Source: Gracilibacillus salitolerans
Lineage (GTDB): Bacteria > Bacillota > Bacilli > Bacillales > Amphibacillaceae
NCBI RefSeq assembly: GCF_009650095.1
Contig: NZ_CP045915.1
Location: forward strand, 3,286,001 to 3,350,000
Direction of reading: 5' to 3'
DNA length: 64,000 nucleotides
Shown: one piece after another, positions 52,381 through 61,194 of the stretch
How positions within the stretch are numbered: position 1 is the stretch's first letter
How the letters are laid out: each line of letters starts with the position of its first letter
Position numbers and translations under genes: made by a program
The notes under the pieces: generated by a model
Told to the model about the DNA's origin: nothing
Seen by the model: the letters and a program-made list of their open reading frames with translations, nothing else
Database searches by the model: none

Positions 52381-52394
52381 TTAAAACGTTTACA
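52381..52394 (-). promoter_or_regulatory. cre-like CcpA site upstream of GH2 gene
   Basis: Minus-strand TGTAAACGTTTTAA matches 13 of 14 consensus positions and lies 70-83 bases upstream of the GH2 start, in the divergent promoter region. Confidence 0.55.
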
Positions 52395-52987
52395 TTTATC
52401 AACAAATTCTTTTTGCTTATGATCAGATCATAATAAAATCACCTCTTTTTAATAGTTTTAATAAGAAGCATAGCACCAATCAAACTTTCCAACAATAATA
52501 CTTTTTTGCATTACAGTTAGTGTTATGATTGATAAAAAGGGTAACTTCTTTGGTGGGAGAGTGCTTGGCTTAACAATGTCACATCCTAGTATCTATTAAT
52601 GTTTTCTAACGATCATCATGTATGAGTACTAGTTTAGATTATTATCTAACAAATAAGCGACTTTCTTAAATACTTTCAATAAATACAGAATGTAAAGTGT
52701 AATTCAATGCTATTCTCAAAAGAAAGCAATCTGAGTAAATTATTCAAAGAATATCGACACTTCTAGTCATTGATTTTGAAAATAATGAGTTATAGACTTG
52801 TTAATACCTTTTTAAAAGAAAGGTGAATGAGTGGTTAAACCTTTATTTTGAGGCATCGATTCAAAGAAGGGGGTGGGGAATCAGAAGATCATTCTCGCTC
52901 AGAGCAGATAATCCACTTTTGCTTATGTGAATTCTTCCAGATATTAACTCATAATCAAAAATCGATCGAGGAGAGGAGAAAAATTTT
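52395..52987. other. divergent regulatory region of GH2 operon and PL9 gene
   Basis: About 590 bases without a credible ORF; it must hold the promoters of both flanking genes. No second clear cre or sigma-A consensus was recognised. The GTG start of the + gene is preceded by GAGGAGAGGAG at 9 bases. Confidence 0.5.
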
Positions 52988-54487
52988 GTGAAAAGAATAG
53001 GAAATTTGTTTGTGATTGGATGTATGTTTGCGGTATTGTTTATGACAGGTACAGTTTATGCAGATGAAGTTAATAAGAGTTATTACATTTCTCCAGCTGG
53101 TAGTGATAACGATCCCGGAACGAAAAGTGAGCCATTTAAAAGTTTGATGAAGGCTCAAGCTGAAGCTTCTTCTGGTGATATCGTCTATATTCGTGGAGGA
53201 GTTTATGATGATTTTGAAATAACAGAAACTGATAACCCACATGAGGATGTTTATCATTATGTGCATGATATTTATAAGAGCGGAATCACTTATAAGGCAT
53301 ACCCTGGTGACGAAAGACCTGTTTTTGATTTCAGGAATATCCCAACTGATCAACGAGTAGCTGCTTTTTATGTCAGAAAAAATGTAAGCGATATCAATTT
53401 TGAGGGTTTTAATGTGACAGGTGTTAAAGTAGGTGACCAAAAACAATCCGAAGTATTTAGAATGCACGGAAACGCAAACTTTTGGAATATGATTGTTCAC
53501 GATAATGAAGCAAATGGTTTTTATTTTGCTGGTGATCCAGCGTCAGGCATTGTTTATAATTCAGATGCTTATAATAACATAGGACCGACTAATAGTTCAG
53601 GCGGTAATATAGATGGTTTTGGTGCTCATGGAGAAGAAGTAGTGTTCATTAACAACCGTGCATGGAATAATAGTGATGATGGATTTGACAGTATTAGTTC
53701 AGAAGGCGCAGTGATTCATCATAAAAACTGGTCTTTTAATCATAGAGGTAACCAGGATGGTATAGGTGACAAAAATGGTTTTAAAATCGGAGGGTATAGT
53801 TATAGAACAACAGGAATTCCGGATCCTATGCCAGTTCATAACGTACAATATAATCTAGCTGCTAATAACGGAGGCAATAATTTCTATGCCAATCATCAGC
53901 CAGGGAAAGCAGCTGATTGGATTAATAACACGGCTTATAATCCTGGATATGGTTCTAACTTCAATATGCTAGAGCGTGTTAGTCCAACTAGTAAAGAAGA
54001 CATCCCTGGTTATAGAGAAGTTTTACACAATAACATAGCTTATAAGGGAACACTAACATCAAATAATAATACTCCGCCAGAAAACGAAACGAATAATTCT
54101 TGGACCATGGATGGTGGTCTTCAAATCACATCTGAAGATTTTTATAGTCTGGATATGACCCAATTAACTGCACCTAGAAAACCAGATGGCAGCTTACCTG
54201 ATGTTACATTTATGCAACCTGTGCCTACCAGTCCTCTTTACGAGCACAATTTAGGCTACCTTGCTTACCAAAAGGATCCTGTTTTAGCTCTACAAAAACT
54301 AGCGGGCGTATTCGAACAGTACGGCATGATAGATAATCATGGAATCGCAAAAAGCCTCCAAAGGAAACTCAAGAACCATAATCTATCTGCTTTTATTGAT
54401 CAGGTAAAGGATCAATCGAACGAGCATATAGATAAAGGAATAGCTCGTGTTCTTATTCTAGAAGCGGAAGCGTTGAAAACCGAATAA
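52988..54487 (+). CDS. secreted PL9-type pectate/rhamnogalacturonan lyase
   Basis: A 499-residue secreted enzyme: signal peptide (about 1-25, cleaved after TVYA) followed by a right-handed parallel beta-helix starting YYISPAGSDNDPGTKSEPF, the hallmark of PL9/Pel9A-like proteins. The Ca-binding region AWNNSDDGFDSI is intact, and NGFKIGG fits the helix with the expected catalytic Lys. It cuts pectic polymers by beta-elimination outside the cell, the only secreted depolymerase here. The start codon is GTG. It faces away from the intracellular genes and has a terminator at 54499. Specificity within PL9 is not decided. Confidence 0.85.
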   Translation: MKRIGNLFVIGCMFAVLFMTGTVYADEVNKSYYISPAGSDNDPGTKSEPFKSLMKAQAEASSGDIVYIRGGVYDDFEITETDNPHEDVYHYVHDIYKSGITYKAYPGDERPVFDFRNIPTDQRVAAFYVRKNVSDINFEGFNVTGVKVGDQKQSEVFRMHGNANFWNMIVHDNEANGFYFAGDPASGIVYNSDAYNNIGPTNSSGGNIDGFGAHGEEVVFINNRAWNNSDDGFDSISSEGAVIHHKNWSFNHRGNQDGIGDKNGFKIGGYSYRTTGIPDPMPVHNVQYNLAANNGGNNFYANHQPGKAADWINNTAYNPGYGSNFNMLERVSPTSKEDIPGYREVLHNNIAYKGTLTSNNNTPPENETNNSWTMDGGLQITSEDFYSLDMTQLTAPRKPDGSLPDVTFMQPVPTSPLYEHNLGYLAYQKDPVLALQKLAGVFEQYGMIDNHGIAKSLQRKLKNHNLSAFIDQVKDQSNEHIDKGIARVLILEAEALKTE

Positions 54488-54498
54488 AGAATTAACAC

Positions 54499-54543
54499 AG
54501 GTAGAAACTCCCTTCTATCCATGTCGGTGTTTCTACCTCTTTT
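54499..54543 (+). terminator. terminator of PL9 gene
   Basis: AGGTAGAAAC pairs perfectly with GTTTCTACCT and is followed by CTTTTTA. Confidence 0.9.
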
Positions 54544-54701
54544 TATACTCCACGGTTTTATGATGGTAAAACAATAATGATTCATCACGAACTTTTATAT
54601 TTAACATTTCCGCTCAATATTTGTTGCTTTTTTTCTGTACAAAAACTAGGATTAACGATTACCTTTGCTGAAATGAGAAAGCTAATTTGAATACCAAACA
54701 G

Positions 54702-55919
54702 TTACCACAATAAATCTTCGTTCTTATCAAGATACATTGGTGATATATCTATGAATAAATATAAAGAGTCAGCTAATGGATAGGAAAAAGTACGAATCCT
54801 TTCACCAGTTTCAATATCATTGTACAAATCAGAAAGAATGCCTGACTGTTCTTCTTTCATACGAATTACATTTTCAATAAAATATGGTCGCCAGCTCCAG
54901 TTTTTCCCTTTGATTGTCTCATCCCATACCCATTCCTGATCCAAATGAATAAAGTTAACGGTTTTTTGAAATCCATCTTCATCTGTTACATAAATCCGGA
55001 AAAAAATGTGTTCCATTTCTTTTGCTAGACTATCAACCTGTTCATCTAAACTCTTATTCTTTTTTACAAGTTTCCATTGTTCCTGAATCTGTTGATTGAG
55101 TGTAGCTGTCAGCTGAAATTTTGTAGTCAGTTTGGCTCTTTCCACTTCAATAAACTGTTGAATATTCTGGAGAAAACGTTCTTTCAGCACATCTTTTGCC
55201 AAGAATGTGTCTGAAGTTTCTGCTAAGAATCTTCCTTGATAAAATCGCCCATTGTTCCTCCATGCATAATGAAAGTGATAATTGGATGAAATACCATCAA
55301 ATAATAATTCGGCTCCAAGCTTACGCGCAAACAACGATAAGGAATAAATAATGCCATGAAAACCATTAGAATTCGCTTCACTTTGAAGTGCTTGCAAATC
55401 TACTTTTAAAATATCAGGTTCCATAAGGCTAATCCGATCTAAATTACTTGTTCCTGTTCCCAGGTCATCAATTGCTACTTTTACTCCCATCGTTTTTAAG
55501 TATTTAAATGTATGTATCACTATTTCAATATCTCCGCGAAATTGATGCTCCGTAATTTCAATTACAATTTTAGAAAGATCAAGACCTTTCTCCTGATACT
55601 TAAGCAAATGATTAAGAAATTGATCTTCTTTATCTAATACAAAGTAATTCGCATGAACATTCAAATACAAATGTTCATCCATTCCCTGCTCAACATACTG
55701 CTTCAATGCCATATCTTGAATCTTTTGATCGATTTCCATTTTAAAATCCTCCGGCACATTTGTATCATGGAAGAATGACCCTAAATGAATAACTTTGTTA
55801 TCTATTTCCAACCTACCTAACACTTCATAACCGGTCACTTCATGACTATCGGCACTAAATATTGCCTGGAAATAGGGCTTCACTTTATCTACATGCATCA
55901 TTACATCTAAAGGATCCAT
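54702..55919 (-). CDS. ykuI: YkuI-type EAL domain protein
   Basis: A 405-residue cytoplasmic protein matching B. subtilis YkuI (407). The EAL domain (about 15-250) has the c-di-GMP signature as YEVLGRL, a Glu in VIEITEHQF, and DDLGTGTSNLDRI in place of DDFGTG. A YkuI_C PAS-like domain follows (about 260-400). YkuI binds c-di-GMP; phosphodiesterase activity has been hard to show for that protein, so it may be a receptor or a regulated enzyme. With the cyclase at 16874 it is the second c-di-GMP gene here. It is a single unit. Confidence 0.92.
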   Translation of the reverse strand: MDPLDVMMHVDKVKPYFQAIFSADSHEVTGYEVLGRLEIDNKVIHLGSFFHDTNVPEDFKMEIDQKIQDMALKQYVEQGMDEHLYLNVHANYFVLDKEDQFLNHLLKYQEKGLDLSKIVIEITEHQFRGDIEIVIHTFKYLKTMGVKVAIDDLGTGTSNLDRISLMEPDILKVDLQALQSEANSNGFHGIIYSLSLFARKLGAELLFDGISSNYHFHYAWRNNGRFYQGRFLAETSDTFLAKDVLKERFLQNIQQFIEVERAKLTTKFQLTATLNQQIQEQWKLVKKNKSLDEQVDSLAKEMEHIFFRIYVTDEDGFQKTVNFIHLDQEWVWDETIKGKNWSWRPYFIENVIRMKEEQSGILSDLYNDIETGERIRTFSYPLADSLYLFIDISPMYLDKNEDLLW

Positions 55920-55970
55920 CTTGATTCCCCTCTCTTTACATTTATTGTAACTGTCGGCAATCGTTTAATC

Positions 55971-56008
55971 AAAAAAATAGTCTGAATCCGATTGGAATTC
56001 AGACTATT
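55971..56008 (-). terminator. terminator of glnA
   Basis: On the minus strand AATAGTCTGAAT pairs with ATTCAGACTATT and is followed by seven T, 11 bases after the glnA stop. Confidence 0.9.
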
Positions 56009-56019
56009 CTTTACTTCAA

Positions 56020-57390
56020 TTAGAATTTCGCTTGATATCGATCTAATTCCCATTCTGTTACGGCTATACGATAACTATCCCACTCATCTTGTTTCAATGA
56101 TAAGTATTCATTTAACGCATATTCACCAAGAACTTTTTTACCAATTTCACCAGATTCTAAAGCTTGAATGGACTCACCTAGAGTTGTTGGTAAGTTTTCA
56201 ATACCACGCTCTTCAAGTTCTTCATCACTCATGCTGAAAATATCATCAACGGTTTCTGCAGGTGCTTGTAATGACTTTTCCACACCATCGATTCCAGCCG
56301 CTGCAATACTAGCATAAGCATAGTATGGATTGGCACTTGGATCTGGACAACGGATTTCAACACGAGTTCCTGCTCCACGAGTTGCCGGGATACGAACTAA
56401 TGCAGAACGGTTTGAAGATGACCATGCGATATAACAAGGCGCTTCATAACCTGGAACTAGACGTTTATAAGAGTTTACTAACGGGTTAGTAAATGCGACA
56501 AATGATGGTACGTGGTGTAACAAACCAGCGATAAACGAATAGGCTGTTTCTGATAATTCACGAGAGTCAGATTCATCATAAAAAGCATTTTTTCCTACTT
56601 TTTCATCGAATAGAGACATGTTCACATGCATTCCGTTACCATTTTCACCAAATACCGGTTTTGGCATGAATGTCGCACGTAAACCGAATTGCTGTGCTAC
56701 AGTTTTTACAACCCATTTAAATGTAGTTGCGTTATCTGCTGTTGTTAGTGCATCATCGAATTTAAAGTTGATCTCGTGTTGCCCTTGCGCAACCTCATGG
56801 TGAGAAGCTTCAATGGTAAAGCCCATTTTTTTCAATGTTTTATAGATTTCCAGACGAACGCGCTCACCTAAATCGTATGGTGCTGGTTCAAAATAGCCAC
56901 CTTTGTCATGTACTTGTTGAGTAGGCTGGCCTTTGTCATCTGCTTCAAATAAAAAGAACTCTAACTCTGGGCCTACATTAATGGAAAAACCTTTTTCTTT
57001 CGCTTCATCTACCGTTTTTTTTAGAATGTTTCGCGGATCTCCCTCGAATAATGATCCATCAGGATTTGTTACGCTACACAAAAAGCGTGCTTCTGAGTAA
57101 TCTGCTTCTTCCGTCCAAGGTAATACTGCGAATGAGTTTAGATCTGGTAATAAGTATAAGTCTGATTTATTAATCGGTGTAAAACCGGTAATGGATGAAC
57201 CATCAAACATTGTTTCACCTTCAACAACATCATCTAATTGTTCTGCTGTTACCGTTACTTGTTTTAATGTTCCTTCGATATCAACAAATTGTAAATGTAG
57301 TAATTCTACATGTTTTGTTTTGATTTCTTCTTTAATTGTTTCTAGTTGTGAGACAGTGTCCACTGTTTTCTCTGGAGCAATTGTTGCCAT
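56020..57390 (-). CDS. glnA: glutamine synthetase, type I
   Basis: GlnA makes glutamine from glutamate, ammonia and ATP and feeds back on GlnR/TnrA. The 456-residue protein (B. subtilis 444) has the family blocks MFDGSSITGF, NVGPELEFFLF, EVAQGQHEINFKF, GNGMHVNMSLF and SSNRSALVRIP. The extra length is a short N-terminal extension. Usually it follows glnR in one operon; here glnR is absent and two GlnR/TnrA boxes lie directly upstream of glnA instead. Its own terminator makes it monocistronic. Confidence 0.96.
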   Translation of the reverse strand: MATIAPEKTVDTVSQLETIKEEIKTKHVELLHLQFVDIEGTLKQVTVTAEQLDDVVEGETMFDGSSITGFTPINKSDLYLLPDLNSFAVLPWTEEADYSEARFLCSVTNPDGSLFEGDPRNILKKTVDEAKEKGFSINVGPELEFFLFEADDKGQPTQQVHDKGGYFEPAPYDLGERVRLEIYKTLKKMGFTIEASHHEVAQGQHEINFKFDDALTTADNATTFKWVVKTVAQQFGLRATFMPKPVFGENGNGMHVNMSLFDEKVGKNAFYDESDSRELSETAYSFIAGLLHHVPSFVAFTNPLVNSYKRLVPGYEAPCYIAWSSSNRSALVRIPATRGAGTRVEIRCPDPSANPYYAYASIAAAGIDGVEKSLQAPAETVDDIFSMSDEELEERGIENLPTTLGESIQALESGEIGKKVLGEYALNEYLSLKQDEWDSYRIAVTEWELDRYQAKF

Positions 57391-57410
57391 TTTTCATTTC
57401 CCCTTTTCCA

Positions 57411-57427
57411 TGTAACTTTTTTTAACA
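57411..57427 (-). promoter_or_regulatory. GlnR/TnrA box 1
   Basis: TGTAACTTTTTTTAACA fits the palindromic TGTNA-N7-TNACA consensus exactly and lies 21-37 bases upstream of the glnA start, suitable for repression. Confidence 0.75.
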
Positions 57428-57479
57428 TCTATTGTTATTAATCATCCTACAATAGATCGAGAAATATCGTCATGACTTT

Positions 57480-57496
57480 TGTAAGATAATCTGACA
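57480..57496 (-). promoter_or_regulatory. GlnR/TnrA box 2
   Basis: TGTAAGATAATCTGACA fits TGTNA-N7-TNACA and lies 52 bases upstream of box 1. Two boxes flanking the promoter match the B. subtilis glnRA arrangement. The remaining bases to 57765 show no ORF or clear motif. Confidence 0.75.
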
Positions 57497-57765
57497 AACT
57501 TTTTTCAAAAAAATCTAGTTTTCTTCCAACCTATTATTGCTCCAGATGACGATTAAATCGCCTAATTAAGACTTTGTAAGATAGAATAAAAAATACATAA
57601 AAAATCATCATATTTTTATTGTTTGTTCGATTAAGTACCTACTTTTTTCGAGAGTACTTCTCGAAGACAAAAGGTACACTTGCTGCATCTAAAAATCAGA
57701 ACTAGCATCAGCTGAACTCACTAAAGTACTTTTCTGCAGTATATGGATGTTAAACATTGTGTCCT

Positions 57766-57803
57766 TATAAAAAAACCCGGCTCCTGTTATGGATACCGAG
57801 TTT
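57766..57803 (-). terminator. terminator of trpB-ydbC unit
   Basis: AAACTCGG and CCGGGTTT pair (one mismatch) on the minus strand, followed by a T run, 9 bases after the stop of the small gene. Confidence 0.75.
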
Positions 57804-57811
57804 AAAGCGCC

Positions 57812-58024
57812 TTAATCTTTAACAAATGCTTTTAATGCTTGCCACTCTTCTGCGGTCAGTGTTACACCTTTTCCCATTTTTTCGTGGTCTGGTGACCAAT
57901 CACGAATATCGTATTTTGGTTCACGATCATTCCAACTAATAAGATTTACTTCTTTTTGCCATCCTTTAGGTGATTCAGAGAGAACAGCCACTTGTTCTAT
58001 AATCTCAAATTTAATACCTGCCAA
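57812..58024 (-). CDS. PC4/YdbC-type single-strand DNA-binding protein
   Basis: A 70-residue protein of the YdbC/PC4 family, homodimeric single-strand DNA binders in Firmicutes. The KFEIIEQVAVLSESPKGWQKEVNLISWNDREPKYDIRDWSPDHEKMGKGVTLT layout (four strands) with a C-terminal helix (AEEWQALKAFVKD) is typical. A ribosome site GGAGGTCATTG precedes the ATG. It lies 12 bases after trpB and shares its terminator, an unexpected partner for an amino acid gene. Confidence 0.85.
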   Translation of the reverse strand: MAGIKFEIIEQVAVLSESPKGWQKEVNLISWNDREPKYDIRDWSPDHEKMGKGVTLTAEEWQALKAFVKD

Positions 58025-58036
58025 AACAATGACCTC

Positions 58037-59197
58037 CTATTCTTGTTCTCCGTATTCCATTTCAAAGACTTGTTGTACGTCTTTATCCCCACGACCAGAC
58101 AAATTAACGATAATGATATCATCTTTATCCAACTCTTTTGCTAACTTAATTGCATGCGCGATGGCATGAGCACTTTCTAAAGCTGGAATAATACCTTCTG
58201 TTTCCGACAGCAACTTGAAAGCATCCAACGCTTCTTGGCCGGTTATAGTCACATATTCACCACGGCCAGATTCCTTCAAATTACTGTGTTCAGGTCCGAT
58301 ACCTGGATAATCTAGACCTGCCGCGATGGAATAGGTAGGCTTTGGGTTACCTTCTTCATCTAATAAGGTCAAACACTTAAACCCATGAATAACTGCTGGA
58401 ACTCCTTCTGTTAAAGAAGGTGCTTCTGCTGGCTCTACACCAATGATACGAACATTTTCTTCGTTAATATAATGTGCAAATGCACCGATCGCGTTACTTC
58501 CACCACCAACACATGCTACAACCGCCGTCGGAAGCTTTCCTTCTTTCTCCATGATTTGACGTTTGGATTCCTCACTGATAACCGATTGAAAAAATTTCAC
58601 CATTGTAGGAAACGGATGAGGACCTACAGCTGATCCAAGAAGATAAAATGTATGCTGATAGTTTTCAACAAGATCTCCTAAAGCCGCATCTACCGCATCT
58701 TTCAAACGACCTTGACCTGCCGCAACACTTTCCACTTTAGCACCTAATAATTCCATACGGAAAACATTAAGTGCTTGTCGTTTCATATCATGTTTCCCCA
58801 TATAAATGGTACAGTCCATCCCAAACATTGCACAAGCAGTAGCCGTGGCAACCCCATGTTGACCAGCACCAGTTTCCGCGACAACACGTTTTGCCCCCAT
58901 CCGTTTTGCTAATAGAATTTGCCCGATTGCATTATTTATTTTGTGTGCACCAGTATGGTTTAAATCTTCTCTTTTCAGATAGATTCTGGCACCCTCTTGT
59001 TGCTCGGATAGATTTTTTGCGTATGTAAGTGGATTTTCTCTGCCGACGAACTCAGTTAAAACATCCTTGAACTCTTGTATAAATGCAGGGTCATTTTTTG
59101 CCTTTTCAAACTCATTCGCTAAAACTCCTAATACTTTTTGAAGATCCTCGGGTACATAGCTTCCTCCAAATTGACCAAACAATCCTTTTTCACTCAT
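58037..59197 (-). CDS. trpB: tryptophan synthase beta chain, lone gene
   Basis: TrpB joins indole and serine with PLP to make tryptophan. The 386-residue protein has the PLP lysine in HTGAHKINNAIGQ, the glycine loop VACVGGGSNAIGAF, and YLKREDLNHTGAHK; all essential parts of TrpB1 are seen. No trpA or other trp genes adjoin it. It may partner with a distant TrpA or salvage indole. The ATG at 59197 is 9 bases after GGGGAG and preferred over one 6 bases upstream. No T-box or TRAP-type leader was found in the about 200 bases upstream. Confidence 0.93.
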   Translation of the reverse strand: MSEKGLFGQFGGSYVPEDLQKVLGVLANEFEKAKNDPAFIQEFKDVLTEFVGRENPLTYAKNLSEQQEGARIYLKREDLNHTGAHKINNAIGQILLAKRMGAKRVVAETGAGQHGVATATACAMFGMDCTIYMGKHDMKRQALNVFRMELLGAKVESVAAGQGRLKDAVDAALGDLVENYQHTFYLLGSAVGPHPFPTMVKFFQSVISEESKRQIMEKEGKLPTAVVACVGGGSNAIGAFAHYINEENVRIIGVEPAEAPSLTEGVPAVIHGFKCLTLLDEEGNPKPTYSIAAGLDYPGIGPEHSNLKESGRGEYVTITGQEALDAFKLLSETEGIIPALESAHAIAHAIKLAKELDKDDIIIVNLSGRGDKDVQQVFEMEYGEQE

Positions 59198-59400
59198 AAT
59201 CATTATCTCCCCTTTTTCTCCTAATAAATCTATTTTAATAGAAGAAAAAGAGAGACACAATTTATTTTCGGAAAATTCTCAACCTTATGATAACTTATGC
59301 ATTCTATACCTCATTACTTCCGATGGATCTCTCATCACCCTATTTACTAAGAAACGTATCTGAAAAGGATATCAAAAGTAGAGAAGCAGCCGGAAACCGA

Positions 59401-60870
59401 CTACTTCTTGTTTTTCATGCGTCCTTTTACATAATCAATAAATTCATTTGCTTTTTGTTCAGGTGGCTGTGTCGTTATACTAACCACTATAAATAGGAAC
59501 GTAGCTACAATAATTCCCCAGATACCAGACTTTAAGCCAAGTAATAATCCACCTGTTGCTTCAATATAAATCACGAGAATACTACTGATTGTGACACTAA
59601 CGATCACACCAGGTGCAGTACCTCTCTTCCAAAAAAATGTCCCGATTATGGCTGGCACGACTACAATTAATCCAGCAGAAGAAGCAACAGAAAGTACGGC
59701 AATTAAGTCAAGCTCTAATTGCGCAAACAAAAAGGCTAATACAGCAATTATCGGGATGACAATTTTACCGATCATTAATTGCTTACGATCGTTCGCTTCC
59801 CCTTTTACATTGCGATAGACATCTCGTGAAAATAAGGATGACAACGTTAATAAGATCGAATCAATCGTTGAAATCGCAGCTGCCATAATCCCTACCATAA
59901 CAATCACACCTAAAATCGGTGGAACGACATCAGAAGATAATAACATCGGAGTTGCTAAATCGGCATTTTCTAAGCCTGGAAACAAAATCGATGCTGAAAA
60001 ACCCCATACAACAGATACAACCGTATAAATAAGTCCAAAAACTAAAAAACCTAATAACATATGACGCAGGCTTTTTAACGAAGCAGGCATAAATAGTCGC
60101 TGACTTACCTGTGGATTGGAAATACTAAAGAAAAACCATGGGATAGTCAAGCCTAAAAACGTCCAGAAATTAAAAAATCCATTACCTGGAACAGCTAAAG
60201 CCTGTGGGTCATTCGCTTCAATCGACGCAAAAAATCCACTTACACCACCTAAACTATTGACAATCAGAATCACGACTATTGTAGAGGTAATGATCATGAT
60301 TAACGATTGTAAGGAATCAGTCCAGGCCACCGAACGAATCCCTGCAATATAAGAGAAGACCAATGCTAACACTGTTGCAATAATAACACCAGTTGTATAT
60401 GGAATTGCATCATTCGTTACCCCTTGAAGCAAATAACCAATTCCTGTTAATTGAACAGCACTGTACGGAATCAAAAACAAACTGCTTGCAACCGCCGCAA
60501 CTACTGCCACCCATTTATTTTGATAACGATCACCTAACATTTCCGAAGGTGTAACGTAACCATACTTTTTACCAACTAACCAAAAGCGCGGACCAAATAT
60601 TGCAACAAGGGAAACCCCCATAAAATAAATAATTTCAAATCCTAACGCTCCGACACCACCATTATAAGTAAGCCCAGCAAGTCCTACTAACATAAAAGCA
60701 CTGTAAGTCGTAGCGCTGTAACTTAAAGCTGATACAAAACCATTTAATTTTCGTTCACCTAAAAAATATCCAGACATACTGTTTTGTCTGCCATTTCTTG
60801 ATAAATAAGCAATCACAATAGCAATCACTACATAGATAGCGATGGTTGACCAAACTAATGTTGTGCTCAT
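59401..60870 (-). CDS. sodium:solute symporter (SSS family)
   Basis: A 489-residue Na+-coupled symporter with about 13 membrane segments (LeuT-like fold). Family regions include SYSATTYSAFMLVGLAGLTYNGG, GIRSVAWTDSLQSLIMI and the Na+-site stretch VGIMAAAISTIDSILLTLSSLFSRDVY. The substrate (proline, pantothenate, acetate or other) is not resolved. Its start overlaps a 62-residue membrane protein gene by 4 bases, so the two are coupled, like the YhdT-PanF pair elsewhere. No terminator is obvious downstream. Confidence 0.9.
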   Translation of the reverse strand: MSTTLVWSTIAIYVVIAIVIAYLSRNGRQNSMSGYFLGERKLNGFVSALSYSATTYSAFMLVGLAGLTYNGGVGALGFEIIYFMGVSLVAIFGPRFWLVGKKYGYVTPSEMLGDRYQNKWVAVVAAVASSLFLIPYSAVQLTGIGYLLQGVTNDAIPYTTGVIIATVLALVFSYIAGIRSVAWTDSLQSLIMIITSTIVVILIVNSLGGVSGFFASIEANDPQALAVPGNGFFNFWTFLGLTIPWFFFSISNPQVSQRLFMPASLKSLRHMLLGFLVFGLIYTVVSVVWGFSASILFPGLENADLATPMLLSSDVVPPILGVIVMVGIMAAAISTIDSILLTLSSLFSRDVYRNVKGEANDRKQLMIGKIVIPIIAVLAFLFAQLELDLIAVLSVASSAGLIVVVPAIIGTFFWKRGTAPGVIVSVTISSILVIYIEATGGLLLGLKSGIWGIIVATFLFIVVSITTQPPEQKANEFIDYVKGRMKNKK

Positions 60871-61055
60871 TCCTCGTCACTCCAATCTGTCGTTAAAAAG
60901 TAATTCGCCACAATGGTAATGAGCGCTAATATCGACCAAATCAGAAAGCTGCCATACCATTTAGTGACATCACTGAGGAATGTGTAAGGAATCACATAAC
61001 CAAGAATAACGATGATTAAAATAATAAGTCCCCAAAATTTTTCTGTTTGATTCAC
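60867..61055 (-). CDS. small membrane partner of sodium:solute symporter
   Basis: A 62-residue protein with two membrane segments (about 6-27 and 32-54) and an acidic end (TDWSDEE). It is not recognised beyond being like the small subunits (YhdT/DUF997-type or DUF4212-type) encoded before SSS transporters. A GTG at 61055 follows AGGTGAGAGAA at good spacing and is preferred to a GTG 9 bases upstream. The stop overlaps the symporter start, suggesting fixed stoichiometry. Confidence 0.75.
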   Translation of the reverse strand: MNQTEKFWGLIILIIVILGYVIPYTFLSDVTKWYGSFLIWSILALITIVANYFLTTDWSDEE

Positions 61056-61153
61056 TTCTCTCACCTATCCTTTCATGTCATGATTCTTATTATACAGATA
61101 ATCATACACGTGTAAAGACACCTGTTAAAATTAATTTTAGACCACAAGGTTAT

Positions 61154-61189
61154 TAAAAAAAACGCGACCAGCTTCAATAGCTGATCGCG
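61154..61189 (-). terminator. terminator of BCCT gene
   Basis: CGCGATCAGCT and AGCTGGTCGCG (minus strand) form an 11-base stem with one G-U pair and a 5-base loop, followed by nine T. It begins 5 bases after the stop. Confidence 0.95.
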
Positions 61190-61194
61190 ACATT

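Noticed and set aside
52955..53500. 181-residue - strand ORF over the start of the PL9 gene
   Set aside because: Antisense to the signal peptide and first helix turns of the PL9 enzyme; no domain signature and no ribosome site.
59198..59400. Possible T-box or trp leader before trpB
   Set aside because: No TGGGTGGTACCGCG-type T-box sequence or terminator pair is seen.
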